This document shows positions 1 to 5,068 of a stretch of DNA of 5,099 bases, in pieces. The notes below the pieces were generated by a model, which was not told the DNA's origin, did not search any database, and saw only the letters and a program-made list of their open reading frames with translations. The stretch is from Bacillota bacterium. GTDB taxonomy: Bacteria; Bacillota; Clostridia; Acetivibrionales; DSM-1351. Both the position numbers and the translations under genes were made by a program. Position 1 is the stretch's first letter, and every line of letters starts with the position of its first letter. The stretch covers positions 1 to 5,099 of the forward strand of contig JAEZIU010000149.1 in the NCBI GenBank assembly GCA_023436485.1, written 5' to 3'.

Positions 1-118
1 CGATTTCGGAATTTTTTCGAGTTCCTTTACATGTTTATCACTGTTTACTTTTCAAAGTCCATAAAGCCTTCTTACGACTGCTTTGTAAGGTTCTTGCTGT
101 TTGTTTGTCGCAAGCAGC
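1..118 (-). other. Probable 16S rRNA precursor leader (5' part of an rrn operon)
   Basis: No open frame is visible here. Read on the minus strand, the stretch starts near the expected start point of the P2 promoter and runs off the left edge. It contains the boxA-like CTTTGAAAAG followed by TAAACAGTG, typical of Gram-positive rRNA leaders. Two short hairpins precede it: CTTGC/GCAAG arms at 93-97 and 110-114, and CTTAC/GTAAG arms at 71-75 and 85-89. Leaders of this kind carry antitermination signals and one strand of the RNase III processing stem. The 16S gene itself is not in the window, so the call rests on leader features and the strong tandem promoters. Confidence 0.7.
48..57 (-). promoter_or_regulatory. 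boxA-like antitermination element
   Basis: The minus strand reads CTTTGAAAAG, close to the CTTTGAAAACT element in Bacillus-type rRNA leaders, where NusB/S10 are expected to bind nascent RNA and suppress premature termination. It lies about 60-70 nt after the predicted P2 start, downstream of two small hairpins, which is the usual layout. The identification is by motif only. Confidence 0.55.
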
Positions 119-124
119 TTAATT

Positions 125-153
125 ATAATAACACGCCGATTCTTTACTGTCAA
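125..153 (-). promoter_or_regulatory. rrn promoter P2 (sigma-A)
   Basis: On the minus strand there is a perfect -35 box TTGACA (148-153), a 17-nt spacer, and a -10 box TATTAT (125-130) preceded by TGT, an extended -10. The 20 or so bases upstream of -35 are almost pure A/T, including a run of seven A, and resemble an UP element. The predicted start, 7 nt beyond the -10 box, is a G at about 118. Strength and context fit a growth-rate-controlled rRNA promoter. Confidence 0.82.
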
Positions 154-226
154 CACTTTTTTTACAAATTAATTATTCTTTATTAATTATAGTATAAAAT
201 GTCTTCACCGCAGCAACGGCTTATTT

Positions 227-256
227 AGAATATCATAACTGCACTTTTATTGTCAA
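227..256 (-). promoter_or_regulatory. rrn promoter P1 (sigma-A)
   Basis: On the minus strand there is a perfect -35 box TTGACA (251-256), an 18-nt spacer, and a -10 box TATTCT (227-232) preceded by TGA, giving an extended -10. The expected start is a G at about 220. It lies about 100 bp upstream of the second promoter, the tandem P1-P2 arrangement common in rRNA operons. It starts about 75 bp beyond the stop codon of the upstream HATPase gene, with no clear terminator between. Confidence 0.72.
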
Positions 257-331
257 CAAACTATTTTACCATGTAACTACCATTTTCGACTATTATTTTA
301 AATTATATGTTTTATATACCTATGTTCTAGT

Positions 332-781
332 TTATTCTTTTATTTTCTCAACATTATTAGGTTGTTGTAAATATAGGTTTTTAATAATTGATACTTTATT
401 GCCGCATTTATTAAATTTCATTTTGTCACATAGTTGCCGAACTATAACCAATCCCCTACCATGATCGTAATACAGATTATTTACACAATCTAATTCTTTA
501 TTAACAAAAGCAGTTTTTGTATGGTTGAAACCGCTGCCTTCATCCACTACACTCACATATAGGTAATTCTCTATTATCTTAAAGGTTACGTGTGTGCACT
601 TATTAACATTACATTTATTGCCGTGTTGTAATGCATTTACTATCAATTCATTGAGTATAACTTTTATTTCAAATATAATGTCTTCACATACACAATTCCC
701 TAACGTGATGTATTCAAGAATTAGAGTAACGATATCGCATACATTTACAGGATCGTTGATGATATAAGTAATAGCTCTCAC
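332..781 (-). CDS. RsbW-like HATPase_c ATP-binding protein, catalytic boxes intact
   Basis: This 149-residue protein is a single GHKL/HATPase_c domain of the RsbW/SpoIIAB anti-sigma kinase type, expected in the cytoplasm. All ATP-binding boxes are visible: the N-box with E45, N49 and H53 (ExxxNxxxH), the G1 box DEGSG at 80-84, and the G2 region DHGRGL at 106-111. Known relatives bind a sigma factor or phosphorylate a serine on a STAS antagonist; the partner here is not shown. The start is GTG at 779-781 with AGGCGG (790-795) eight bases upstream. The gene follows a SigB-class sigma gene by 69 bp and has its own SigB-type promoter. The protein has eight cysteines in 149 residues (15, 30, 32, 57, 62, 99, 118, 126), which is unusual. 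The family call is firm; a role in controlling the neighbouring sigma factor is inference. Confidence 0.85.
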   Translation of the reverse strand: MRAITYIINDPVNVCDIVTLILEYITLGNCVCEDIIFEIKVILNELIVNALQHGNKCNVNKCTHVTFKIIENYLYVSVVDEGSGFNHTKTAFVNKELDCVNNLYYDHGRGLVIVRQLCDKMKFNKCGNKVSIIKNLYLQQPNNVEKIKE

Positions 782-815
782 AATTACACCCGCCTACATT
801 TTGTTATATTATATA

Positions 816-840
816 ATACCCGTATTTTTAAGGTGTAAAC
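816..840 (-). promoter_or_regulatory. SigB-type promoter upstream of the HATPase gene
   Basis: The minus strand reads GTTTAC (835-840), a 13-nt spacer, then GGGTAT (816-821). The Bacillus general-stress SigB consensus is GTTTAA with about 12-15 nt to GGGTAT, so only one of twelve consensus bases differs. Transcription would start near 808-810, about 14 nt before the ribosome binding site at 790-795. Sigma-A reading of the same stretch needs a spacer of 20 nt or more. The sigma factor encoded just upstream is the obvious candidate to use it. Confidence 0.72.
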
Positions 841-850
841 AACGATGTAC

Positions 851-1600
851 CTACTTGAGATAGGCCCTGAATTTGTCGAGTATTTTCTTTTCCATTCTTG
901 AAATATACATCTGTGAAACTCCAAGTATTTCAGCTATCTGTTTCTGAGTCTTGTTTTGAATATATCTGTATGTTATAAACTCTCTTTCAACGTCACTAAA
1001 TGATGTCAGCGCTTTTTGAATAAAGTCTTTATTATCTATCATTTCATATGTTTTCTCGTCGTACCCTAAAGTATCACCCAGCTCGGCATCATTATCCTGG
1101 TTAATTGTTTGATCAAGGGATTTAACTATACTGGAACTTCCGGCTTCTATTATCTCAAGTACTGTTTCAACCGGTATCCCCATGTATTCAGCTATTTCAT
1201 CTGCCCTCGGTACTCTACTTAGCTTTTGTGTAAGTTCATCTCTGGCCTTGTTTACTCCCTGCCGGGATTCATATATTCTTCTTGGTATTTTTATAGTTGA
1301 ACTCTTGTCCCTGAAAAATCTCTTTATTTCACCCAGAATTGTAGGAGTAGCAAAACTTATAAACTTTACACCTTTATCCGGACTGAATCTTTCTACTGCC
1401 TTTATTAAGGCTAGACAAGCTACTTGATATATATCGTCAAAGTCTACTCCTCTGTTTAAAAACTTTTTGGACAAGTATTCAGCAAGACCAAGGTAATTTG
1501 ATACAATCTCATTTCTATAATCCGAGTTTCCTGTTCTTATGTATTGAGAAAATAACTGCGCTTCGTCGTAGATTAATGTATTTTGAGTTTTGTTATCCAT
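851..1600 (-). CDS. sigB: RNA polymerase sigma factor, SigB/SigF/SigG family (SigB-like)
   Basis: This 249-residue protein is a full-length group 3 sigma-70 factor without region 1.1, which directs core polymerase to an alternative promoter set. Region 2 spans about 33-108, with the core-binding GVDFDDIYQVACLALIKAV stretch at 51-69. The -10 recognition segment runs from RFSPDKGVKF through ATPTILGEIKRFFRDK and ends in IPRR near 105-108. Region 3 covers about 112-165. Region 4 covers about 196-247, with a helix-turn-helix around TQKQIAEILGVSQMYISRM. The ATPTILGEIKRFFRDK and IPRR signatures look more like SigB than sporulation SigF. The ATG is preceded by GGAG (1608-1611) at 7 nt. It starts 2 bp after the anti-sigma stop, so the two are probably translationally coupled. 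The antagonist, anti-sigma, sigma order matches rsbV-rsbW-sigB. The symbol is a homologue-level label; strict orthology was not tested. Confidence 0.88.
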   Translation of the reverse strand: MDNKTQNTLIYDEAQLFSQYIRTGNSDYRNEIVSNYLGLAEYLSKKFLNRGVDFDDIYQVACLALIKAVERFSPDKGVKFISFATPTILGEIKRFFRDKSSTIKIPRRIYESRQGVNKARDELTQKLSRVPRADEIAEYMGIPVETVLEIIEAGSSSIVKSLDQTINQDNDAELGDTLGYDEKTYEMIDNKDFIQKALTSFSDVEREFITYRYIQNKTQKQIAEILGVSQMYISRMEKKILDKFRAYLK

Positions 1601-1602
1601 AG

Positions 1603-1989
1603 CTATACTCCAATCTTTTTTGTCATTACTATGGAATGATCGTCATTACATAGCTCTACAGAGTCCATCAGAGCCTTCATGATATATAGTCCGTATTCGT
1701 TTTCTATAGATTCTCCAAAACAGTCTAGGGTACTGTTTTCTGCCGTAAATGCTATTTTTAGAATGTCAGCATTGATATCAAAGGATATTCTGTATTGATT
1801 TATGTTCTTTTCTGCTCTTGACAGTATTATATTACATACTTCAGATACAGCTACCTTTATGTCTTCAACTTCATCTATATTAAAACCTGCTCTGGTTGAA
1901 ACACTTGATGCAGTTAATCTTGCTGTACTTACATATTCGCTTTTTGCGGGTATGATAAGTGTTACATTATCGTTTGATATACTTTCCAT
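1603..1989 (-). CDS. Anti-sigma factor, RsbW/SpoIIAB-like, with degenerate ATP-binding boxes
   Basis: This 128-residue protein has the RsbW-type N-terminal half: IPAKSEYVSTARLTASS at 13-29 and IDEVEDIKVAVSE at 38-50. It sits between the STAS antagonist and the sigma gene, the standard place for the anti-sigma kinase. The catalytic boxes are eroded. The expected ExxxNxxxH is E50, I54, R58, so the Asn and His are missing. No DxGxG box follows; the place is occupied by AENSTLDCF around 83-91. Only a remnant of the G2 region, EYGLYIMKALMD at 98-109, remains. It may still bind the sigma factor without ATP-dependent kinase activity. The start is ATG at 1987-1989 with GAGGAG (1997-2002) seven bases upstream. 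An upstream GTG at 2041-2043 is in frame, but it lies inside a hairpin and has no site at usable spacing. Confidence 0.8.
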   Translation of the reverse strand: MESISNDNVTLIIPAKSEYVSTARLTASSVSTRAGFNIDEVEDIKVAVSEVCNIILSRAEKNINQYRISFDINADILKIAFTAENSTLDCFGESIENEYGLYIMKALMDSVELCNDDHSIVMTKKIGV

Positions 1990-1996
1990 CGGTATT

Positions 1997-2002
1997 CTCC
2001 TC
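1997..2002 (-). promoter_or_regulatory. Ribosome binding site fixing the anti-sigma start
   Basis: GAGGAG lies 7 nt before the ATG at 1987-1989. In-frame GTG, TTG and ATG codons further upstream have no comparable site, so the shorter 128-residue product is preferred. Confidence 0.75.
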
Positions 2003-2030
2003 ATTTTCAATATTTTGATTTTACAACTAG

Positions 2031-2056
2031 AAAAAAGGTACACGGTAATGTGTACC
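2031..2056 (-). terminator. Intrinsic-terminator-like hairpin between STAS and anti-sigma genes
   Basis: On the minus strand GGTACAC, a 6-nt loop ATTACC, and GTGTACC form a perfect 7-bp stem (2037-2056) followed directly by six T (2031-2036). It lies 19 nt after the stop of the STAS gene and about 40 nt before the anti-sigma ATG, inside what would otherwise look like one operon. The modest stem suggests partial termination or attenuation. No clear promoter is visible between it and the anti-sigma gene. Confidence 0.7.
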
Positions 2057-2075
2057 CTCTCCTCATAATTTTTAC

Positions 2076-2393
2076 TTATTCTATTTTAAACAACTTGTCC
2101 AAGCCGGTAATGAGAAATAACTTTTTGATATTATCCTTTAGGTTACAAATGTAAATATGATTGTCTTCTTTTCTGACCTCTTTAAGTGCTCCTACAAGTA
2201 TGCCCAGCCCTGTACTGTCTATATAGGTAAGTTCCTTGCAATCTATATAGAAATCACCATTGCAGGAATTAACAGCCTCGTTTAGTTCGTTTTTAAAATT
2301 TTGTGATGTATATATGTCAATTTCCCCAGACAAAACTATATGACATTTACTACCATCTAATGTTTTTTGAACACTCAGTTCGCTATGTTCCAT
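2076..2393 (-). CDS. STAS-domain anti-sigma factor antagonist (RsbV/SpoIIAA-like)
   Basis: This 105-residue protein is a single cytoplasmic STAS domain. The core VLSGEIDIYTSQNFKNEL at 20-37 is the conserved first half. IDSTGLGILVGAL at 58-70 carries the usual phospho-acceptor serine, S60, in the DSTGLG loop. In known systems the unphosphorylated antagonist captures the anti-sigma factor and frees sigma, while phosphorylation by the kinase switches it off. The acceptor site is intact here, although the anti-sigma protein next door appears catalytically dead. The start is ATG at 2391-2393 with AAGGGGG (2401-2407) 7 nt upstream; an in-frame GTG twelve codons earlier lacks a site. The gap to the upstream membrane-protein gene is 38 bp, which suggests co-transcription. 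A hairpin with a T-tract follows the gene. SpoIIAA is the alternative identity, but the sigma factor looks SigB-like. Confidence 0.88.
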   Translation of the reverse strand: MEHSELSVQKTLDGSKCHIVLSGEIDIYTSQNFKNELNEAVNSCNGDFYIDCKELTYIDSTGLGILVGALKEVRKEDNHIYICNLKDNIKKLFLITGLDKLFKIE

Positions 2394-2400
2394 GTTACTG

Positions 2401-2407
2401 CCCCCTT
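2401..2407 (-). promoter_or_regulatory. Ribosome binding site fixing the STAS gene start
   Basis: AAGGGGG lies 7 nt before the ATG at 2391-2393. The alternative GTG at 2427-2429 is only a few bases after the preceding stop codon and has no purine-rich site in front. Confidence 0.7.
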
Positions 2408-2431
2408 TACCGACGTTTTTAACTAACACCG

Positions 2432-3343
2432 TTACTTTGCAAATAACTTTACCAGTTTTTTAATAAGTTCAAAGTTTTCCGGTTCTGCTCGTACAGCTAG
2501 TATTTTTTCCGGCCCTAAAACATCAACATCCTTAAAGAATTTACTATTTGTTACGTCTATTCCGTATAATTTAGGCTCAGCATCCTTATAGGATTTAACT
2601 GTTCGCTTATCCTTGGGTTCCTGAGGATTATTCCATTCTTCTACAACTTTAAGCTTGAGATAATCACTGGATTTAACATCTATTTTAAAATCTCTTGCTA
2701 CATCATCAAGTGCCATAAAAGCACCGTCTGAGGCATACTGGTCAAATACATACTTACTTAACAAAAATACATCTGTATCCGAAGCTGCAAAAACTATCAT
2801 AGCCTTTTGTATATAAGCAGTTGAATTCGGATCATTTATTCTGTCGCTAAGCATTACATTTTCCAAACCGACTTCCTTTATTTCAGGTAAACTCTTTGTT
2901 ATTTTCTGCTTAAATGTATCAGTTGCCTGCTCATGTACTTCACCTAAAATTCCTATGGTTATGTCAGGTTCTACTTTGGTTACAATGGAATATACTGTTG
3001 ACGCTATAATTATAACAGCTACTAACGCTACCAGTATATGGTACTTGTAATAATGAAAAAAGTTATCAACCTTTTTCGTATCTATTCCTGCCTTTGCAAA
3101 TGTCTTGTCAACATATGTTTCCTTTTTTTGTTCTTTTGGCTCTTCAACCTCATACCCCATAAGGATTCTATACGCATCAGTTTTCTTTTGGAAGTCTTCC
3201 TTAGCTTCCTCTGTTAAAGTACCGTCATTTTTCATTTGGCGGTACTTTTTTAGTATTACGTCATATTTTTTTTCAATATCATCTTTTGTTGATTTTGAAG
3301 GAATTTCCATTATCATTCTTGATTCTTTTTTCGTGTACTTCAA
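2432..3343 (-). CDS. Single-pass membrane protein with cytoplasmic J-like domain lacking HPD
   Basis: With the TTG start at 3341-3343 the protein has 303 residues. Residues about 14-65 resemble helices II-III of a J domain: EKKYDVILKKY, a turn, then EDFQKKTDAYRILMG. Where DnaJ proteins have KKYHPDKN, this has KKYRQMKND, so HPD is replaced by RQM and stimulation of DnaK is unlikely. A lysine-rich linker leads to one membrane helix at about 102-122 (ILVALVAVIIIASTVYSIV). The remaining 180 residues should be outside the cell. Their DTDVFLLSKYVFDQYASDGAFMALDD segment vaguely recalls solute-binding folds, which is a weak impression. The gene sits between lysS and the STAS gene, 38 bp from the latter, so a sensory role for the sigma switch is possible but unproven. 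I do not recognise a named family. Confidence 0.8.
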   Translation of the reverse strand: MKYTKKESRMIMEIPSKSTKDDIEKKYDVILKKYRQMKNDGTLTEEAKEDFQKKTDAYRILMGYEVEEPKEQKKETYVDKTFAKAGIDTKKVDNFFHYYKYHILVALVAVIIIASTVYSIVTKVEPDITIGILGEVHEQATDTFKQKITKSLPEIKEVGLENVMLSDRINDPNSTAYIQKAMIVFAASDTDVFLLSKYVFDQYASDGAFMALDDVARDFKIDVKSSDYLKLKVVEEWNNPQEPKDKRTVKSYKDAEPKLYGIDVTNSKFFKDVDVLGPEKILAVRAEPENFELIKKLVKLFAK

Positions 3344-3349
3344 AATTAA

Positions 3350-3354
3350 CCTCC
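3350..3354 (-). promoter_or_regulatory. Ribosome binding site supporting a TTG start
   Basis: GGAGG is followed by the 6-nt spacer TTAATT and then TTG at 3341-3343. The longer frame opens with another TTG at 3374-3376 that has no such site, and the later ATG codons at 3314-3316 and 3308-3310 also lack one. This makes the internal TTG the best start. Confidence 0.75.
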
Positions 3355-3437
3355 ATGACCAATTAAAGGTCTCCAATTACATATAGGTTATCCGTTTAGC
3401 TTTTAGTATGTTATCATTCCAAGGTTAACACTGAGTT

Positions 3438-4937
3438 TTAATCTCTTGGTTTCATTGTCGGGAACAGCAGGATGTCTCTGATGGATGCAGAGTCAGTCAA
3501 TAGTATTATCAGTCTGTCTACTCCTATCCCCAATCCACCTGTTGGTGGCATTCCATACTCCAACGCTGTAACATAATCGTCATCCATCATGTTTGCTTCT
3601 TCGTCTCCGGAATCCCTCTTTTTCACCTGGCTGATAAATCTCTCTTTTTGATCAATAGGATCGTTTAACTCAGAGTATGCATTACCCATTTCTCTTTCTG
3701 TAATGAAGAATTCAAAACGTTCTGTTAATTCAGGACAACCCGGTTTTCTCTTTGTAAGTGGAGATATTTCTACGGGATAGTCATATATAAATGTAGGTTG
3801 AACAAGGTTGCTTTCAACAAATTCTTCAAACATTAGATTTAATATTTCTCCGCGAACCATACCGTCTTTTACATGGACCTTTTTGGATTCTGCGGCTGCT
3901 TTTGCTTCTTCATCGGTTTTTATTGTGTCAAAGTCAATTCCCGAATATTTTTTGACTGCCTCTATCATAGTCATTCTGTTCCAAGGCGGAGTAAGATCAA
4001 TTTCCTGACCCTGATACTGAATCTTAGTAGTACCCAATGTTTCCATTGCTACAGTAGAGATAAGGTTTTCTGTAAGTTCCATCATTCCCTTATAGTCATT
4101 GTATGCCTCGTACACTTCCATCATTGTAAATTCAGGATTATGTTTTACGGACATACCTTCATTTCTGAACATTCTTCCCATTTCATATACTTTTTCCATT
4201 CCACCTACTATAAGTCTCTTTAAGTAGAGTTCAGGTGCAATTCTCAAATACATATCAATGTCCAATGTATTATGGTGTGTAATAAACGGTCTTGCAGTCG
4301 CTCCACCCGGAATCGTGTTCAATAACGGTGTATCAACTTCAAGAAATCCTCTGTTATCAAGGAATTTTCTTATTGATTTAATTATTTTACTTCTTAATAT
4401 AAAAGTATTTTTAACCTCAGGGTTTACGATTAAATCAACATACCTTTGTCTGTATCTTAAATCTGTATCTTTTAAACCATGCCACTTTTCAGGTAATGGA
4501 AGCAATGACTTAGATAAAAGAGTAATTTCTTTAACCTTGATTGATATTTCTCCTTTGTGGGTCTTGAATATCTCGCCCTTTACGCCTACTATATCGCCAA
4601 TGTCATACTTTTTAAACATTTCATATACTTCATCTCCAACTTCGTCTTTTCTTACATAAAGTTGAATTTTTCCATCCCTATCCTGGAGATCGCAAAATCC
4701 GGCCTTACCCATGCCGCGCTTTGACATTAACCTTCCGGCAATAGAAACAGTCTGACCTTCTTGTTCTTCAAAATTATCTATAATGTTTTGGGTTGAATTT
4801 GTTACATCATATTTTACTATCTTAAAAGGATCACTGTCTTTTTCCTGTAAATCCTTTAGCTTGGCACGTCTGACTTTTAATATCTCACTTAAGTCCTCTT
4901 CACTTTGTTGATTCTCCTGAATATTCTCTTCTGACAT
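3438..4937 (-). CDS. lysS: Lysyl-tRNA synthetase, class II
   Basis: This 499-residue enzyme charges tRNA-Lys with lysine using ATP in the cytoplasm and has the normal length of bacterial LysS. An N-terminal OB-fold for anticodon binding covers about 62-140, including the typical GKAGFCDLQDRDGKIQLYV at 77-95. The class II catalytic domain follows. Motif 1 lies around 186-206 with P204. Motif 2 is FRNEGMSVKHNPEFTMMEVY at 257-276. Motif 3 is GGLGIGVDRL at 467-476 with R475. The ATG has AGGAGG (4943-4948) 5 nt upstream. The upstream gene is probably greA, an arrangement common in Clostridia. No T-box-like leader was seen; the 5' region instead has a sigma-A promoter and a palindrome. No clear terminator follows, so transcription may continue into the membrane-protein gene. 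The enzyme looks complete. Confidence 0.97.
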   Translation of the reverse strand: MSEENIQENQQSEEDLSEILKVRRAKLKDLQEKDSDPFKIVKYDVTNSTQNIIDNFEEQEGQTVSIAGRLMSKRGMGKAGFCDLQDRDGKIQLYVRKDEVGDEVYEMFKKYDIGDIVGVKGEIFKTHKGEISIKVKEITLLSKSLLPLPEKWHGLKDTDLRYRQRYVDLIVNPEVKNTFILRSKIIKSIRKFLDNRGFLEVDTPLLNTIPGGATARPFITHHNTLDIDMYLRIAPELYLKRLIVGGMEKVYEMGRMFRNEGMSVKHNPEFTMMEVYEAYNDYKGMMELTENLISTVAMETLGTTKIQYQGQEIDLTPPWNRMTMIEAVKKYSGIDFDTIKTDEEAKAAAESKKVHVKDGMVRGEILNLMFEEFVESNLVQPTFIYDYPVEISPLTKRKPGCPELTERFEFFITEREMGNAYSELNDPIDQKERFISQVKKRDSGDEEANMMDDDYVTALEYGMPPTGGLGIGVDRLIILLTDSASIRDILLFPTMKPRD

Positions 4938-4983
4938 TATGTCCTCCTATTTATATATTAAAAGTATTTAATCATTTTCTTAT

Positions 4984-5014
4984 AAAAAACAGTTTACATT
5001 GTAATGTAAACTGT
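4984..5014 (-). terminator. Rho-independent terminator or dyad between greA and lysS
   Basis: The 26-bp sequence at 4989-5014 has perfect 12-nt arms (ACAGTTTACATT and its complement) around GT. On the minus strand it ends in a run of six T, counting the last palindrome base. This suits a terminator for the gene ending at 5069, 54 nt upstream. It also lies right where the predicted lysS promoter would start transcription, so it could instead act as an operator or as a 5' hairpin of lysS mRNA. There is no T-tract for the plus strand. Confidence 0.75.
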
Positions 5015-5021
5015 AAGTATA

Positions 5022-5051
5022 ATTATATATTAATTTTGCTTTTTGTGGCAA
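5022..5051 (-). promoter_or_regulatory. Sigma-A promoter, probably for lysS
   Basis: On the minus strand TTGCCA (5046-5051) is followed by an 18-nt spacer and a perfect TATAAT (5022-5027). The predicted start near 5015 abuts the palindrome at 4989-5014. It lies downstream of the preceding stop codon and would give lysS a leader of about 78 nt. Confidence 0.6.
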
Positions 5052-5068
5052 CACATATTGTATTGTTT

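Noticed and set aside
186..216. A third rRNA promoter, TTGCTG with TATAAT at 186-191
   Set aside because: The spacer is 19 nt and the -35 box is weak; kept out of the features although the -10 box is perfect.
808..842. Sigma-A promoter for the HATPase gene using TATAAT at 808-813
   Set aside because: The possible -35 boxes TTTACA and TTGTTT lie 20 and 23 nt away, too far for good sigma-A use, whereas the SigB-type boxes have correct spacing.
1182..1427. Plus-strand open frame opposite the sigma gene
   Set aside because: It is antisense to well-supported region 2-3 coding sequence, has no recognisable domain and no convincing ribosome binding site.
1802..2068. Plus-strand open frame opposite the anti-sigma gene
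   Set aside because: It overlaps a supported gene and the intergenic hairpin in antisense; the sequence shows no family features.
2052..2091. SigB-type promoter GTTTAA (2086-2091) with GGGTAC (2052-2057) before the anti-sigma gene
   Set aside because: The spacer is 28 nt, about twice what SigB promoters allow, and the -10 match lies in the hairpin arm.
851..2393. Reading the cluster as the sporulation operon spoIIAA-spoIIAB-sigF
   Set aside because: SpoIIAB needs an intact kinase site, which the middle protein lacks, and the sigma region 2 signatures and nearby promoter are SigB-like. Not fully excluded without a phylogeny.
3105..3386. Plus-strand open frame opposite the J-like protein
   Set aside because: Rich in Ser/Phe as expected from the complement of Lys/Glu-rich coding DNA; no domain is seen.
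3409..3430. Inverted repeat TGTTA/TAACA just after lysS as a terminator
   Set aside because: The stem is interrupted after 5 bp and no T-tract follows on the minus strand.
3808..4659. Several plus-strand open frames opposite lysS
   Set aside because: All are antisense shadows of a complete lysS gene with intact catalytic motifs.
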